Origin: an uncultured Coriobacteriaceae bacterium
GTDB taxonomy: Bacteria; Actinomycetota; Coriobacteriia; Coriobacteriales; Atopobiaceae
NCBI GenBank assembly: GCA_902797175.1
Contig: CADBRX010000181.1
Span: forward strand, 1 to 33,962
DNA length: 33,962 bases
Reading direction: 5' to 3'
Position numbers and translations under genes: made by a program. Below the pieces are notes generated by a model, which saw nothing but the letters and a program-made list of their open reading frames with translations, was not told the DNA's origin and searched no databases. Position 1 is the stretch's first letter. The number at the start of each line of letters is the position of its first letter. Shown piece by piece: positions 15,574-23,650 of this stretch.

Positions 15574-16149
15574 CTATGCCTCGAGTGCCTTGGAGATGGG
15601 CTTGTAGACCAAGATGGTGATGACGCAGTTGAGGACGATCTTGAGCACATTGAACGGCAGCAGCGTGGGGACGATCATGGCGATGACGGCCTCGCGCGGG
15701 GCGCCCATGTAGATGGGGGTGACCACGATGTTGGCAAGAATGCAGCATACGAGGCAGATCACGCCGCCCACGACGAGGCCCGTGATGGCGCCACGCATGG
15801 TGGTGTTGCGCTGGTACACGAGAGACGCGGGCAGCACCAGCGTGAGCGTGGCCACGATGGCCATGAAGGTGCCATAGATGCCGCTTTCCGTTGCGAGATG
15901 CACCAGGTAGGGGAGGACCGACACGACGGCGCCCGTCGCGGGGCCAAAGGCAAACCCTGCCACCAGCGCCGCAATGGCGGAGGGGTCGTACTTGAGGAAG
16001 GTCACGCCCGGAAGGATGGGAAACTCGATGAAGAGCGTGCAGATGGCGGCAACGGCGCAGAAGAGCGCCGTGACGGCAATGCGCTTGGTGGACCAGCCCC
16101 CACCTGCGGTGGTGGAATGGGTGTCGTGACGTGTGGATGATGTGGCCAT
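15574..16149 (-). CDS. ribU: Riboflavin ECF transporter S component
   Basis: This 191-aa integral membrane protein has about six hydrophobic segments. It contains the RibU-type stretch FPILPGVTFLKYDPSAIAAL after the first helix; FLKYDPSDIP is characteristic of riboflavin-binding S components. An FMN riboswitch sits directly upstream and independently points to flavin as substrate. The ribosome site GGAGG (16157-16161 on the minus strand) is seven bases before the ATG and next to the 3' edge of the riboswitch. The first 20 residues are a polar extension without clear function. It is the first gene of ribU-ecfAA'-ecfT. Confidence 0.92.
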   Translation of the reverse strand: MATSSTRHDTHSTTAGGGWSTKRIAVTALFCAVAAICTLFIEFPILPGVTFLKYDPSAIAALVAGFAFGPATGAVVSVLPYLVHLATESGIYGTFMAIVATLTLVLPASLVYQRNTTMRGAITGLVVGGVICLVCCILANIVVTPIYMGAPREAVIAMIVPTLLPFNVLKIVLNCVITILVYKPISKALEA

Positions 16150-16160
16150 GAGGATGCCTC

Positions 16161-16282
16161 CGTTTCTTCCATCCGGACTGTAACCGTTGGTCCTGGAATC
16201 TCACCAGGTCGGCCGCCTCATTGCGGCTCGCGGACTTCGGGCCTTGCCCGTTACCGCCAGTGGGGAATTTCGCCCCGCCCTG
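16161..16282 (-). ncRNA. FMN riboswitch (RFN element)
   Basis: Read on the minus strand, the element runs from GGGCGGGGCGAAATTCCCCA through GGCGGTAACGGGC and AGTCCGCGAGCCGC to GGTGAGATTCCAGGACC and AACGGTTACAGTCCGGATGG. These are the conserved blocks of the RFN aptamer in the right order. It ends next to the ribU ribosome-binding site with no obvious terminator stem, so FMN most likely blocks translation initiation. Low FMN would allow riboflavin import. Confidence 0.95.
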
Positions 16283-16298
16283 AAACTATGTGTCCATG

Positions 16299-16327
16299 AG
16301 CATAGCCCTTGTGTTGGCAGGGTGCAA
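16299..16327 (-). promoter_or_regulatory. Promoter of the ribU operon
   Basis: On the minus strand TTGCAC (16327-16322) and TATGCT (16304-16299) are separated by exactly 17 bp. They place the transcript start just ahead of the FMN riboswitch. Confidence 0.65.
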
Positions 16328-16421
16328 CTGTCTGTCTTGGAAGGCCGCCCGCCCACTGGGCCTTTTTGTGGGTCCGAAAGGGCCCATCCAGCGGAGAACG
16401 GTCGCTCGCCAGAGGCTACGC

Positions 16422-16427
16422 TACACT
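16422..16427 (+). promoter_or_regulatory. -10 box for the zinc-ribbon gene
   Basis: TACACT lies within the 11-mer TACGCTACACT (16417-16427). The same 11-mer recurs at 16756-16766 upstream of murB. This position makes ATG 16462 the plausible start rather than the in-frame ATGs at 16429 and 16435. Confidence 0.45.
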
Positions 16428-16461
16428 TATGCCGATGCCCATCCAGACACGACGAGGCTCG

Positions 16462-16752
16462 ATGACCAGCAGAAAGCGCTCTGCGCGACAAAAACAGGTT
16501 GAGGCGTTCAGGGCGCAGCTCTCAAGCGGCCTTGACGAAGTCTATGCGCGTGCCCAGGCAGAGCATGCGGCGGCAGACAGCCGTCGAGAAGAGGCCTATC
16601 GCGCGAAGTCCTGCGAGTCAAAGAACCGCTATGCCACGCGCTGGGATGCCCAAGAGGCGATCGCATCGTGTGCTGCCCATGGAAGGACGGGGCTTACGTG
16701 CTATCGCTGCGACTTCTGCGGTGGCTGGCACCTGACGTCCCACCCGCGGTAG
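16462..16752 (+). CDS. Small zinc-ribbon-like protein of unknown function
   Basis: This 96-aa protein has a basic N-terminus (TSRKRSARQKQ), an alanine- and glutamate-rich helical segment likely to be a coiled coil (residues 12-48), and a cysteine-rich C-terminus. C-terminal pieces are CESKNRYATRWDAQEA, a lone Cys in IASCAAHG, and TCYRCDFCGGWHLTSH. The last resembles the Y-x-C-x-x-C-GGWHLT motif found in small phage- and host-encoded zinc-ribbon proteins. A nucleic-acid-binding role is plausible but not shown. It has its own -10 and lies upstream of murB in the same direction. Confidence 0.65.
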   Translation: MTSRKRSARQKQVEAFRAQLSSGLDEVYARAQAEHAAADSRREEAYRAKSCESKNRYATRWDAQEAIASCAAHGRTGLTCYRCDFCGGWHLTSHPR

Positions 16753-16760
16753 CGATACGC

Positions 16761-16766
16761 TACACT
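16761..16766 (+). promoter_or_regulatory. -10 box for murB
   Basis: TACACT lies 40 bp before the murB ATG within the same 11-mer (TACGCTACACT) seen upstream of the preceding gene. No strong -35 is visible. Confidence 0.45.
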
Positions 16767-16805
16767 GCTTGAACGCATGAACGCGACATGACCCAAGGAG
16801 ATGAC

Positions 16806-17729
16806 ATGTCCGATACCGGCTACGACAGTACGAGCCTGGCCCAACGTCTGATTCAGATCGTGGGTGAGGACAACGTTCTTGTCGACGAACCCATGAGCGA
16901 GCATACGACCTTTGAGATTGGTGGTCCGGCCGACCTGTTTGTGACGCCAGACGATGCGGACGAGGTGTCTGAGGTGCTGGATGCCTGTCGCGCCGCCAAT
17001 GCCCCCTTCTTTGTCCTGGGCTGCGGCTCTGACCTCCTTGTTTCCGACGAGGGGTACCGTGGCGTGATCGTGTCGCTGACCGAGGGGCTCATCGGCGTTT
17101 CGGTGGACGGGCGCGAGATGAGCTGCCAGGCGGGAGTCGGCCTCAAGGAGGCCTCCGAGATGGCCTGCGAGCTGGGCCTTTCGGGACTGGAGTTTGCCTG
17201 CGGCATCCCCGGCTCCATTGGCGGCGCCTGCTTTATGAATGCGGGCGCCTACGAGGGATGCATCGCCGACGTGCTCAAGAGCGTGCGCGTGCTCAAGGCG
17301 GACGGCTCGGTAGACACGCTGGGAGTGGACGAGCTCAACCTCGGCTATCGCAAGAGCCGCATTGCCGATGAGGGCATGGTCGTGCTTTCTGCCACGTTTT
17401 TGCTCAAGCGCGGCGACTCGGAGGAGATCCGCGCGCACATGGATGACCTCACGCGACGTCGTGAGGAAAAGCAGCCTCTTGAGCTGCCCAGCGCTGGATC
17501 CACCTTCAAGCGCCCCGAGGGGTACTTTGCGGGAAAGCTCATCTCCGACGCCGGACTCAAGGGCTGGCAGTCTGGTGGGGCGGCCGTCAGCAAGAAGCAC
17601 GCAGGCTTCGTGGTCAACGTGGGCGGAGCCACGGCGGCAGACGTCCATGCGGTCATCGAGCACGTGCAGGACGAGGTCGAGAGCCAGTTTGGCGTGCGTC
17701 TGGAGCCCGAGGTCCGCTTTTTGGGATAA
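16806..17729 (+). CDS. murB: UDP-N-acetylenolpyruvoylglucosamine reductase
   Basis: This 307-aa FAD enzyme reduces UDP-GlcNAc-enolpyruvate to UDP-MurNAc with NADPH in peptidoglycan synthesis. Family motifs run in order: HTTFEIGGPADLFV (FAD domain start), LGCGSDLLVSDEGYRG, GIPGSIGGACFMNAGAYEG, YRKSRI, and AGSTFKRPEGYFAGKLI with the catalytic Ser. The C-terminal substrate-binding domain follows with GGAAVSKKHAGFVVN. The start at 16806 is set by AAGGAG at 16795-16800; the in-frame ATG at 16788 has no ribosome site. The C-terminus ends in LEPEVRFLG, as usual. Confidence 0.96.
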   Translation: MSDTGYDSTSLAQRLIQIVGEDNVLVDEPMSEHTTFEIGGPADLFVTPDDADEVSEVLDACRAANAPFFVLGCGSDLLVSDEGYRGVIVSLTEGLIGVSVDGREMSCQAGVGLKEASEMACELGLSGLEFACGIPGSIGGACFMNAGAYEGCIADVLKSVRVLKADGSVDTLGVDELNLGYRKSRIADEGMVVLSATFLLKRGDSEEIRAHMDDLTRRREEKQPLELPSAGSTFKRPEGYFAGKLISDAGLKGWQSGGAAVSKKHAGFVVNVGGATAADVHAVIEHVQDEVESQFGVRLEPEVRFLG

Positions 17730-17755
17730 CAGTGAGCAAATGAAGAGGAGCCCAC

Positions 17756-17825
17756 GGGCGGGCATGGTTCCACGCGAGTTCCGCAGCGTAGCGAGGACTG
17801 TTTGAGCGTGAAATCATGCCCGCCC
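17756..17825. repeat. Long dyad in the murB/DUF711 convergent intergenic region
   Basis: GGGCGGGCATG (17756-17766) is the exact reverse complement of CATGCCCGCCC (17815-17825). Inside it CACGC and GCGTG also pair. The centre (TTCCGCAGCGTAGCGAGGA) can form a smaller stem. This is a structured bidirectional terminator or dispersed repeat; there is no U-run on either strand. Confidence 0.65.
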
Positions 17826-17886
17826 CTGGGCGTCCAACTCAAATGAATCTCACAGCGCAATCAAACGAGCAACTTAAGCCCTCTCG

Positions 17887-19251
17887 TCAGTTCTTCAGGC
17901 TGTTGAGCGGCGCGGGGAAGCGTCCCCCGCGGTGCGCCAGCACGCTGCCCGCAAATTGGTTGATGGGCATGACGGGCGCGGTTCCCAGCAGTCCGCCAAA
18001 CTCCAGCGTGTCTCCCACGCCATGGCCAATGGCCGGGATCACGCGCACGGCCGTCGTCTTGGTGTTGATGACGCCGATGGCCATCTCGTCGGCAATGAGG
18101 CCGGCAATGGTCTCTGCCGAGGTGTCCCCCGGTACGGCGATCATGTCAAGGCCGACGGAGCAGACGCAGGTCATGGCCTCAAGCTTCTCGAGCGTGAGTG
18201 CTCCCTCGCCCACGGCGCGGATCATGCCGGCGTCCTCCGACACGGGGATGAAGGCGCCCGAGAGGCCGCCGACGCTCGAGCTCGCCATGACGCCGCCCTT
18301 CTTGACGGCATCGTTCAGGAGCGCCAACGCGCAGGTGGTACCAGGCCCTCCCGTGCGACCCACGCCGATGATCTCGAGGATTTCGGCAACGGAATCTCCC
18401 GCGGCGGGGGTCGGTGCCAGCGAGAGGTCCACGATGCCCTTCTCCACGCCCAGGCGCCTCGATGCCTCGCGGCTCATGAGCTCGCCTGCGCGTGTGATCT
18501 TGAAGGCGGTCTCCTTGATCTTCTCGGCCACGTCCATGAGGTTGGCGTCGGCAGGCAGTTGGCGCAGTGCCGCGGCCATGACGCCGGGACCCGAGACGCC
18601 CACGTTGATGACGGCGTCCGCCTCGCCCGTCCCGTGGATGGCGCCCGCCATGAAGGGAGAGTCCTCCACCATGTTGGCAAAGACCACGAGCTTTGCCGCG
18701 CCACAGCAGTCGCGTGCGGTGGTCGCCTCGGCGGTCTGCACGATGGTCTGAGCCATGAGCAGGACGGCGTCCATGTTGATGCCGGCGCGCGTGGAGGCCA
18801 CGTTCACGCTGCTGCAGACACGCTCGGTGGTAGCAAGCGCGGCGGGAATGGACGAGATGAGACGCCGGTCAGCGTCCCCCATGCCCTTCTGGACGAGTGC
18901 CGAGAAGCCACCCAAAAAGTCGATCCCCAGCGTCTCGGCTGCGCGGTCGAGCGTCACGGCAAGCGGGGAGAGGTCCTTGTCCGGGCATGCCGCGGCAATC
19001 TGGGCGATAGGCGTCACCGACACGCGCTTGTTGGCAATGGGGATGCCGTATTCGCGCTCCAGGGCATCGGCCGTCTCCACAAGATGCTCCGCTGTGTGCG
19101 TGATGCGGTCATAGATCTTGGTGGACATGCGACCCATGTCCTCGTCGGCACAGCCCATGAGCGAGATGCCCATGGTGATGGTGCGAAGGTCAAGGTTTTG
19201 CTGGGAGACCATGGCCATGGTCTCGGCGACTTCTTGCGGGGTGATGTCCAT
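17887..19251 (-). CDS. PFL-family protein, DUF711 (UPF0210)
   Basis: This 454-aa cytoplasmic protein matches the UPF0210/DUF711 family over its full length. Visible features are the N-terminal [16 protein letters not shown], a Gly/Ala-rich centre ([11 protein letters not shown] in its form [10 protein letters not shown]) and the [23 protein letters not shown] loop. The fold is related to pyruvate formate-lyase, but there is no glycyl-radical motif and no reaction has been assigned. In many genomes a small ACT-domain gene (UPF0237) precedes it; here galM does instead. The start at 19251 has AGGAG upstream and a -10 TATAAT about 30 bp ahead. Confidence 0.9.
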   Translation of the reverse strand: MDITPQEVAETMAMVSQQNLDLRTITMGISLMGCADEDMGRMSTKIYDRITHTAEHLVETADALEREYGIPIANKRVSVTPIAQIAAACPDKDLSPLAVTLDRAAETLGIDFLGGFSALVQKGMGDADRRLISSIPAALATTERVCSSVNVASTRAGINMDAVLLMAQTIVQTAEATTARDCCGAAKLVVFANMVEDSPFMAGAIHGTGEADAVINVGVSGPGVMAAALRQLPADANLMDVAEKIKETAFKITRAGELMSREASRRLGVEKGIVDLSLAPTPAAGDSVAEILEIIGVGRTGGPGTTCALALLNDAVKKGGVMASSSVGGLSGAFIPVSEDAGMIRAVGEGALTLEKLEAMTCVCSVGLDMIAVPGDTSAETIAGLIADEMAIGVINTKTTAVRVIPAIGHGVGDTLEFGGLLGTAPVMPINQFAGSVLAHRGGRFPAPLNSLKN

Positions 19252-19281
19252 GAGGGCTCCTATCTGCGACGCAACACTCTC

Positions 19282-19287
19282 ATTATA
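19282..19287 (-). promoter_or_regulatory. -10 box for the DUF711 gene
   Basis: On the minus strand this is a perfect TATAAT, 31 bp before the start codon. It suggests independent transcription from galM. Confidence 0.6.
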
Positions 19288-19341
19288 GGGGAGCGCCGCA
19301 TTGCAGACGGGGCTGCCCAGAAGAGCCAGCGAGCCTACGAG

Positions 19342-20367
19342 CTAGGCAACAGAAAAAGCGAATATCGTGGTCTGCTCGTAGGGGCGGTCGGGCCCGAAAA
19401 TGGGGCTTGGCCAGTCGCTATGGTGAATCGCGTCGGGCCAGTACTGGGTCTCGAGTGCGATGCCCGAAAACCACCCATAGCTCGCCCCGTCCTTGCCCTG
19501 CATGTCGTCAAGCCATCCGGCCATGTAGACCTGCAGTCCCGGGGCGTCGGTGGTGACGTCCAGCACGATGCCTGACTCCTCGCTTGTCAGTCGTGCCACG
19601 TGAGCGGGCGTGCCCTCGCTCGCGAGGCAGAAGTTGTGGTCAAAGCCGCGCGGGAGGGCACCCAGCACGTCGCGAAGGACGACCGGCTCACGCAGGTCAA
19701 AGACCGTGCCGTCAACCGGCGCCACATGGCCCAGCGGGATGTTCTCGTCGTCTGTGGGCAGGTAGCCGTCGGCCGCGACAGAGAGCGTGTGGTTGAGCAC
19801 GTCTCCGGAGGCATGGCCGTTGAGGTTCCAGTAGGTGTGGTTGGTCATGCTGACGATGGTCCGCACGGAAGGCAGCCCCTCATAGTGGATCGTCAGCCGG
19901 TCGTCGTCCGACAGCGCATACGTGGCGCGGGCCGTTACCGCGCCGGGAAAGCCTTGGTCGCCATCGGGGCTCTCAAGCTCAAAGGTCACGTGGTCATCTG
20001 CGGCATCCGTGACGCTCCACATGCGCTGGAACCAGAGGTCAGGTCCGCTGTGCAGGCTGTTTCTGCCTTCGTTGGTGGTCAGCTGGTAGTCAACGCCATC
20101 AAGCTCAAACGAGCCGCCGGCAATGCGGTTGGCGTGCCTGCCCACCGTAGCGCCAAAGCCCATGGGGTTGTGCTCGTAACCGTGCGGCCCCTTGTGGGCA
20201 AGCACCACGTCGAGCGGGCTTCCGTCCCTGTCCGTCACCCGGACCGATACCAGGCAGGCGCCTAGGTCGGTCACGGCGACCGTTGTGCCCGTGCTGTTGG
20301 CAAGCACATACAGATGGGCTTCATGTCCGTCGGCGGTCAGGCCGTAGGGGAGCGAGCAAAGAGACAT
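19342..20367 (-). CDS. galM: Aldose 1-epimerase (galactose mutarotase)
   Basis: This 341-aa protein interconverts alpha and beta anomers of aldoses such as galactose and glucose. Motifs in order are TVGRHANRIAGG, NEGRNSLHSG (usually LHGG), TNHTYWNLNGH with the catalytic His, GFDHNF, and the catalytic Glu in ALETQYWPDAIH (about Glu306). There is no signal peptide, so it is cytoplasmic. The start at 20367 has AAGGAG upstream. No other Leloir-pathway gene is adjacent, so its partner pathway cannot be read from context. Confidence 0.94.
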   Translation of the reverse strand: MSLCSLPYGLTADGHEAHLYVLANSTGTTVAVTDLGACLVSVRVTDRDGSPLDVVLAHKGPHGYEHNPMGFGATVGRHANRIAGGSFELDGVDYQLTTNEGRNSLHSGPDLWFQRMWSVTDAADDHVTFELESPDGDQGFPGAVTARATYALSDDDRLTIHYEGLPSVRTIVSMTNHTYWNLNGHASGDVLNHTLSVAADGYLPTDDENIPLGHVAPVDGTVFDLREPVVLRDVLGALPRGFDHNFCLASEGTPAHVARLTSEESGIVLDVTTDAPGLQVYMAGWLDDMQGKDGASYGWFSGIALETQYWPDAIHHSDWPSPIFGPDRPYEQTTIFAFSVA

Positions 20368-20514
20368 GACAACTCCTTCTAAAAGTTAGCCATAGTTGAA
20401 GTTAGACAGCGTATACTTCTCACAGGGACAAAGGATATCCGCGCAGTCTCAGTATCTGTCTGCGCGGCGCCTCTGCCAAGCATGCTATCGACAAGGGGAA
20501 AGAGAGGCTTTTCC

Positions 20515-20736
20515 ATGATCAAGAACCACATCGTCATTGCCGCAGGATCCTTCCTTCTGGGGACGGTTGCCCCTGCCATCCTTAAGAGCGAGCCCGTCCA
20601 CAAGGCATGCGTGAAGGGCGTTGCCGCCGGCATGCGCGCCAAGGCCCGCTACGAGCAGGTCGTTGAGGAGGCGCGTGCCGAGGCGGGCGACATCGTTGCC
20701 GAGGCCACGTACGTCAACATGGCCGACGCCAAGTAG
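20515..20736 (+). CDS. DUF6110 family small protein
   Basis: This 73-aa protein begins with MIKNHIVIAAGSFLLGTVAP, a single N-terminal hydrophobic segment, followed by an amphipathic Ala/Glu-rich helix. This matches the small DUF6110 family, which typically sits directly before a P-type metal ATPase gene, as here (18 bp gap). It is likely a membrane-anchored accessory subunit of the transporter, but no function has been assigned. The start at 20515 was chosen for AAAGAGAGG just upstream; an in-frame ATG at 20482 is less well placed. Confidence 0.72.
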   Translation: MIKNHIVIAAGSFLLGTVAPAILKSEPVHKACVKGVAAGMRAKARYEQVVEEARAEAGDIVAEATYVNMADAK

Positions 20737-20754
20737 CCACGTGCCCCGCCATCC

Positions 20755-22827
20755 ATGAGATTCACGATCGAGCATGAGGTGCCTGGGCGCATGCGCGTGC
20801 GCCTTGACGGTGCGGTTCCGGATGCAGACGTCGACGCCCTTTCGCAGGTGGTCAGGGGCTGTCCCACCGTGAGGGACGTGACGGTCTTTCCGCGCATTGG
20901 GTCGCTGGCGGTCCGCTATGACAGCGAGTCGCGGTCCACGGTTCTGGCATACCTCTGCCGCATTGACGGCGAAAGCGTGAGCGCTGCCCGCGCGGAATGC
21001 ACGGTCGCGCTGGCTCCGCGCACGCATTCGCTTCTGCTTGACATAGCGGACCTCGTGGGTGGCTACTATCTGCGCAAATGGTTTCTGCCCTATCCGCTGC
21101 GCGTCATCTGGACGCTCTGGCGCTACCGCCATTACCTCTGGGAGGCGCTTCGCTCCCTGGCCCGCTCGCGTCTCGACGTTCCGGTGCTCGACGCCTCGGC
21201 GATCGGGGTCTCGCTCGTGCAGCGCGACCCCCTCACGGCGTCCGAGACGATGTTCTTGCTCGACTTTGAGGAGACGCTCGAGGACTACACGCGTGCGCGC
21301 TCACAGAACGAGCTGATCTACTCGCTGCTGGCCGTCCCCGAAACCGCCCAGCGCATACGAGGCTCCGAAGAGGAAACCGTGCCTGCCACAGAGCTCACGC
21401 AGGGCGACTTCATCGCATTGCGCACGGGGACGCCCGTGCCCATCGACGGGACGGTCGAGCGGGGCACGGCCATGGTTAACCAGGCGGCCCTCACGGGTGA
21501 GCCGCTTGCGGTCGAGCGCACCGTTGGCGATGACGTCTTTGCAGGTACCGCCATCGAGGAGGGCGAGATCTTCGTCCGGGTGCGCGCCACTACGGGGCAG
21601 ACCAAGCTTCGCTCGATCGTGACGCTGGTCGAGCGGTCGGCATCGCTGCGCTCCGTGACGCAGGAGCGCCGTGACCGCCTGGCTGACGCGATCGTCCCCT
21701 GGAACTTCCTGCTGGCGGGAATCGTCGGACTCGTCACGCGCGACATCACCAAGGTGGCGGCAGCCCTCATGGTGGACTATTCCTGCGCGCTCAAGCTGAC
21801 GGGGTCGGTGTCTGTCCTTGCCGCCATGAGCGAAAGCGCGCGCCTGGGCTTTACGGTTAAGGGCTCCAAACACTTCGAACGCGTCGCCCAGGCCGACACG
21901 ATCGTCTTCGACAAGACGGGGACCCTGACGGAGGCGTGTCCGCGGGTGGCCAAGGTCATAGGCTCTGAGGGCTGGAGCCGCACGCGCGTCCTGCGCCTGG
22001 CGGCCTGCCTGGAGGAGCACTATCCGCATCCCGTGGCCCGTGCCGTGGTGAATGCCGCCGCGGAGAAGAACCTCAAGCATCGTGAGCGCCACGCAGAAGT
22101 CGAATACATCGTGGCCCATGGGCTCGTGTCTTCCATCGACGGCGTGCGCGTGATCATTGGGTCGCGCCACTTTGTGAAGGAAGACGAGCAGGTGCAGTTT
22201 CCTCCCGAGATGAAGGAGCGCATCAAGCACGAGCTGGCGGGGCTGTCGGTGCTCTACCTCGCCTACGACGGCGTGCTGGTGGGGGCCATCGGCATAGAGG
22301 ACCCCCTCAAGAGCGATGCTGCCGAGGCGGTGGCGCAGCTACGCGAGCTGGGATACGAGCACGTCGTCATGCTGACGGGCGACAACTGGGCCTCGGCACA
22401 GCGCACTGCCGAGGCGGCGGGCATCCTGGAGTACCAGGCAAACATGCTCCCGGAAGACAAGCACGCCTATGTCGAGCGGCTGAGGGATGAGGGGCGCCAT
22501 GTCGTCATGGTTGGTGACGGCGTGAACGACTCGCCCGCGCTCTCTGCGGCAGACGTGGGGATCGCCATGGCGACCGGAACCGCCGTTGCCCGCGAGGTTG
22601 CGGACATCACGCTGACCGATTCTGACCTCCAGGCGCTCGTGACGCTCAGGCGCATCGGTCAGGGGCTCTCACGTCGCTTTGATCGGTCGTTCCACACCAT
22701 CATGGGGTTCAACTCCGCGCTGCTTGCGCTGGGAATTGCGGGCGTGATCACGCCCCAGACGTCAGCACTCCTTCACAACGGGTCGACGGCGGCGCTGGGC
22801 GTGTCTGCCATGCGCAGCTACGTATAG
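20755..22827 (+). CDS. P1B-like metal-transporting P-type ATPase with atypical transmembrane motif
   Basis: This 690-aa protein has an N-terminal HMA-like domain lacking the CxxC metal motif (residues 1-70), then a few transmembrane segments. The actuator domain has LTGEP, the phosphorylation site DKTGTLT (Asp386), a HPVARA nucleotide-domain motif, GDGVNDSPAL and two C-terminal helices. The membrane motif that is CPC in copper ATPases reads DYSCALKL here (Ser343, Cys344), which puts it outside the classical Cu, Zn and Co groups. Substrate is therefore uncertain; Mn, Fe or another ion is possible. No ribosome-binding site is visible, so translation probably depends on the upstream DUF6110 gene. 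Confidence 0.88.
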   Translation: MRFTIEHEVPGRMRVRLDGAVPDADVDALSQVVRGCPTVRDVTVFPRIGSLAVRYDSESRSTVLAYLCRIDGESVSAARAECTVALAPRTHSLLLDIADLVGGYYLRKWFLPYPLRVIWTLWRYRHYLWEALRSLARSRLDVPVLDASAIGVSLVQRDPLTASETMFLLDFEETLEDYTRARSQNELIYSLLAVPETAQRIRGSEEETVPATELTQGDFIALRTGTPVPIDGTVERGTAMVNQAALTGEPLAVERTVGDDVFAGTAIEEGEIFVRVRATTGQTKLRSIVTLVERSASLRSVTQERRDRLADAIVPWNFLLAGIVGLVTRDITKVAAALMVDYSCALKLTGSVSVLAAMSESARLGFTVKGSKHFERVAQADTIVFDKTGTLTEACPRVAKVIGSEGWSRTRVLRLAACLEEHYPHPVARAVVNAAAEKNLKHRERHAEVEYIVAHGLVSSIDGVRVIIGSRHFVKEDEQVQFPPEMKERIKHELAGLSVLYLAYDGVLVGAIGIEDPLKSDAAEAVAQLRELGYEHVVMLTGDNWASAQRTAEAAGILEYQANMLPEDKHAYVERLRDEGRHVVMVGDGVNDSPALSAADVGIAMATGTAVAREVADITLTDSDLQALVTLRRIGQGLSRRFDRSFHTIMGFNSALLALGIAGVITPQTSALLHNGSTAALGVSAMRSYV

Positions 22828-22887
22828 GAATCCGCCCACATGACGGTTCCGTGGTGGTTCTGAGCGAGGCAGCTCCTTTTCTCATGT

Positions 22888-22922
22888 TGTGCAATACTAC
22901 ACACTCTGTGAATAACTGCACA
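22888..22922. promoter_or_regulatory. Operator-like dyad upstream of the TetR gene
   Basis: TGTGCAATACTACACA and TGTGAATAACTGCACA are imperfect inverted copies around a 3-bp centre, starting TGTGCA and ending TGCACA. The dyad ends 17 bp before the TetR ATG and overlaps a possible TTGTGC (-35)/GAATAA (-10) promoter. It is the likely autoregulatory site of the TetR protein. Confidence 0.55.
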
Positions 22923-22939
22923 CAGTGAGAAAGGCTTCT

Positions 22940-23650
22940 ATGCCAACTAACGTACAGGAACAGCTGGTGGCCTGCACCGATCGCCGGTCGCGTCGCACAC
23001 GCATCGCGCTGCGCGATGCCCTCGCGGCCGAGATCAAGGCGACGGGCGACCTCTCGCAGGTGACGGTCACGGCGGTCACCGACCGGGCCGACGTCACGCG
23101 TCGCACCTTCTATTCCCACTATCGCGACATTCCCGCCCTGGTCCGCGGCATTGAGGACGAGGCGATCGCCGAGATCCGGCCCTACGTCTCGCGCATTGCG
23201 CAGACGACCCTCGACGAGCTCGAGGATGCCCTCAAGTCCTTCAATCCGTGTCCTGGGTCAATCGAGCTGCTCGAATACTTCAAGGAGAACGGCGCACACC
23301 TTTCCGCACTGCTTGGGGATGGCGGCGACCCGGCCTTCTCCAAGCGCCTGAGCGACATGGTTCGCGAACAGGTGCATGACCGCGTGGTCGAGGGCCTGGT
23401 CGTTCCCCATGCCGAGACCATCGTCGAGTACTACCTCACCTTTGCCATTTCGGCTGCCGTCGGGGTGCTTGTGCGGTGGCTCACGACGGGCATGCAGGAA
23501 CCCGTGGGCATCATGGCACGCATGGTGACTGCGCTCATGTTCGTCCGCCCCGGAGACCTTTACGGCAGACCCATCGGCTTTGACATCCCGTCCCTCGCTC
23601 GGACGTCTGCCTCCCAACGAAAGGAGCCCTTCAATGGTTCGGACAACTGA
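22940..23650 (+). CDS. TetR/AcrR-family transcriptional regulator
   Basis: This 236-aa protein has an N-terminal TetR helix-turn-helix (residues about 15-70) with the pattern VTVTAVTDRADVTRRTFYSH, in which TFYSHY is the typical end of the recognition helix. A C-terminal helical ligand or dimerisation domain follows, ending in a basic tail. The start at 22940 has AGAAAGG upstream; a GTG five codons earlier is less likely. The 3' end overlaps the next gene by 17 bp, so the regulator and the dehydratase-activase protein are probably one operon controlled through the dyad at 22888-22922. Ligand unknown. Confidence 0.88.
   Translation: MPTNVQEQLVACTDRRSRRTRIALRDALAAEIKATGDLSQVTVTAVTDRADVTRRTFYSHYRDIPALVRGIEDEAIAEIRPYVSRIAQTTLDELEDALKSFNPCPGSIELLEYFKENGAHLSALLGDGGDPAFSKRLSDMVREQVHDRVVEGLVVPHAETIVEYYLTFAISAAVGVLVRWLTTGMQEPVGIMARMVTALMFVRPGDLYGRPIGFDIPSLARTSASQRKEPFNGSDN

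Noticed and set aside
17932-19575. A 547-codon plus-strand frame spanning DUF711 and the end of galM
   Set aside because: It crosses two well-supported minus-strand genes and their intergenic promoter and has no recognisable domain.
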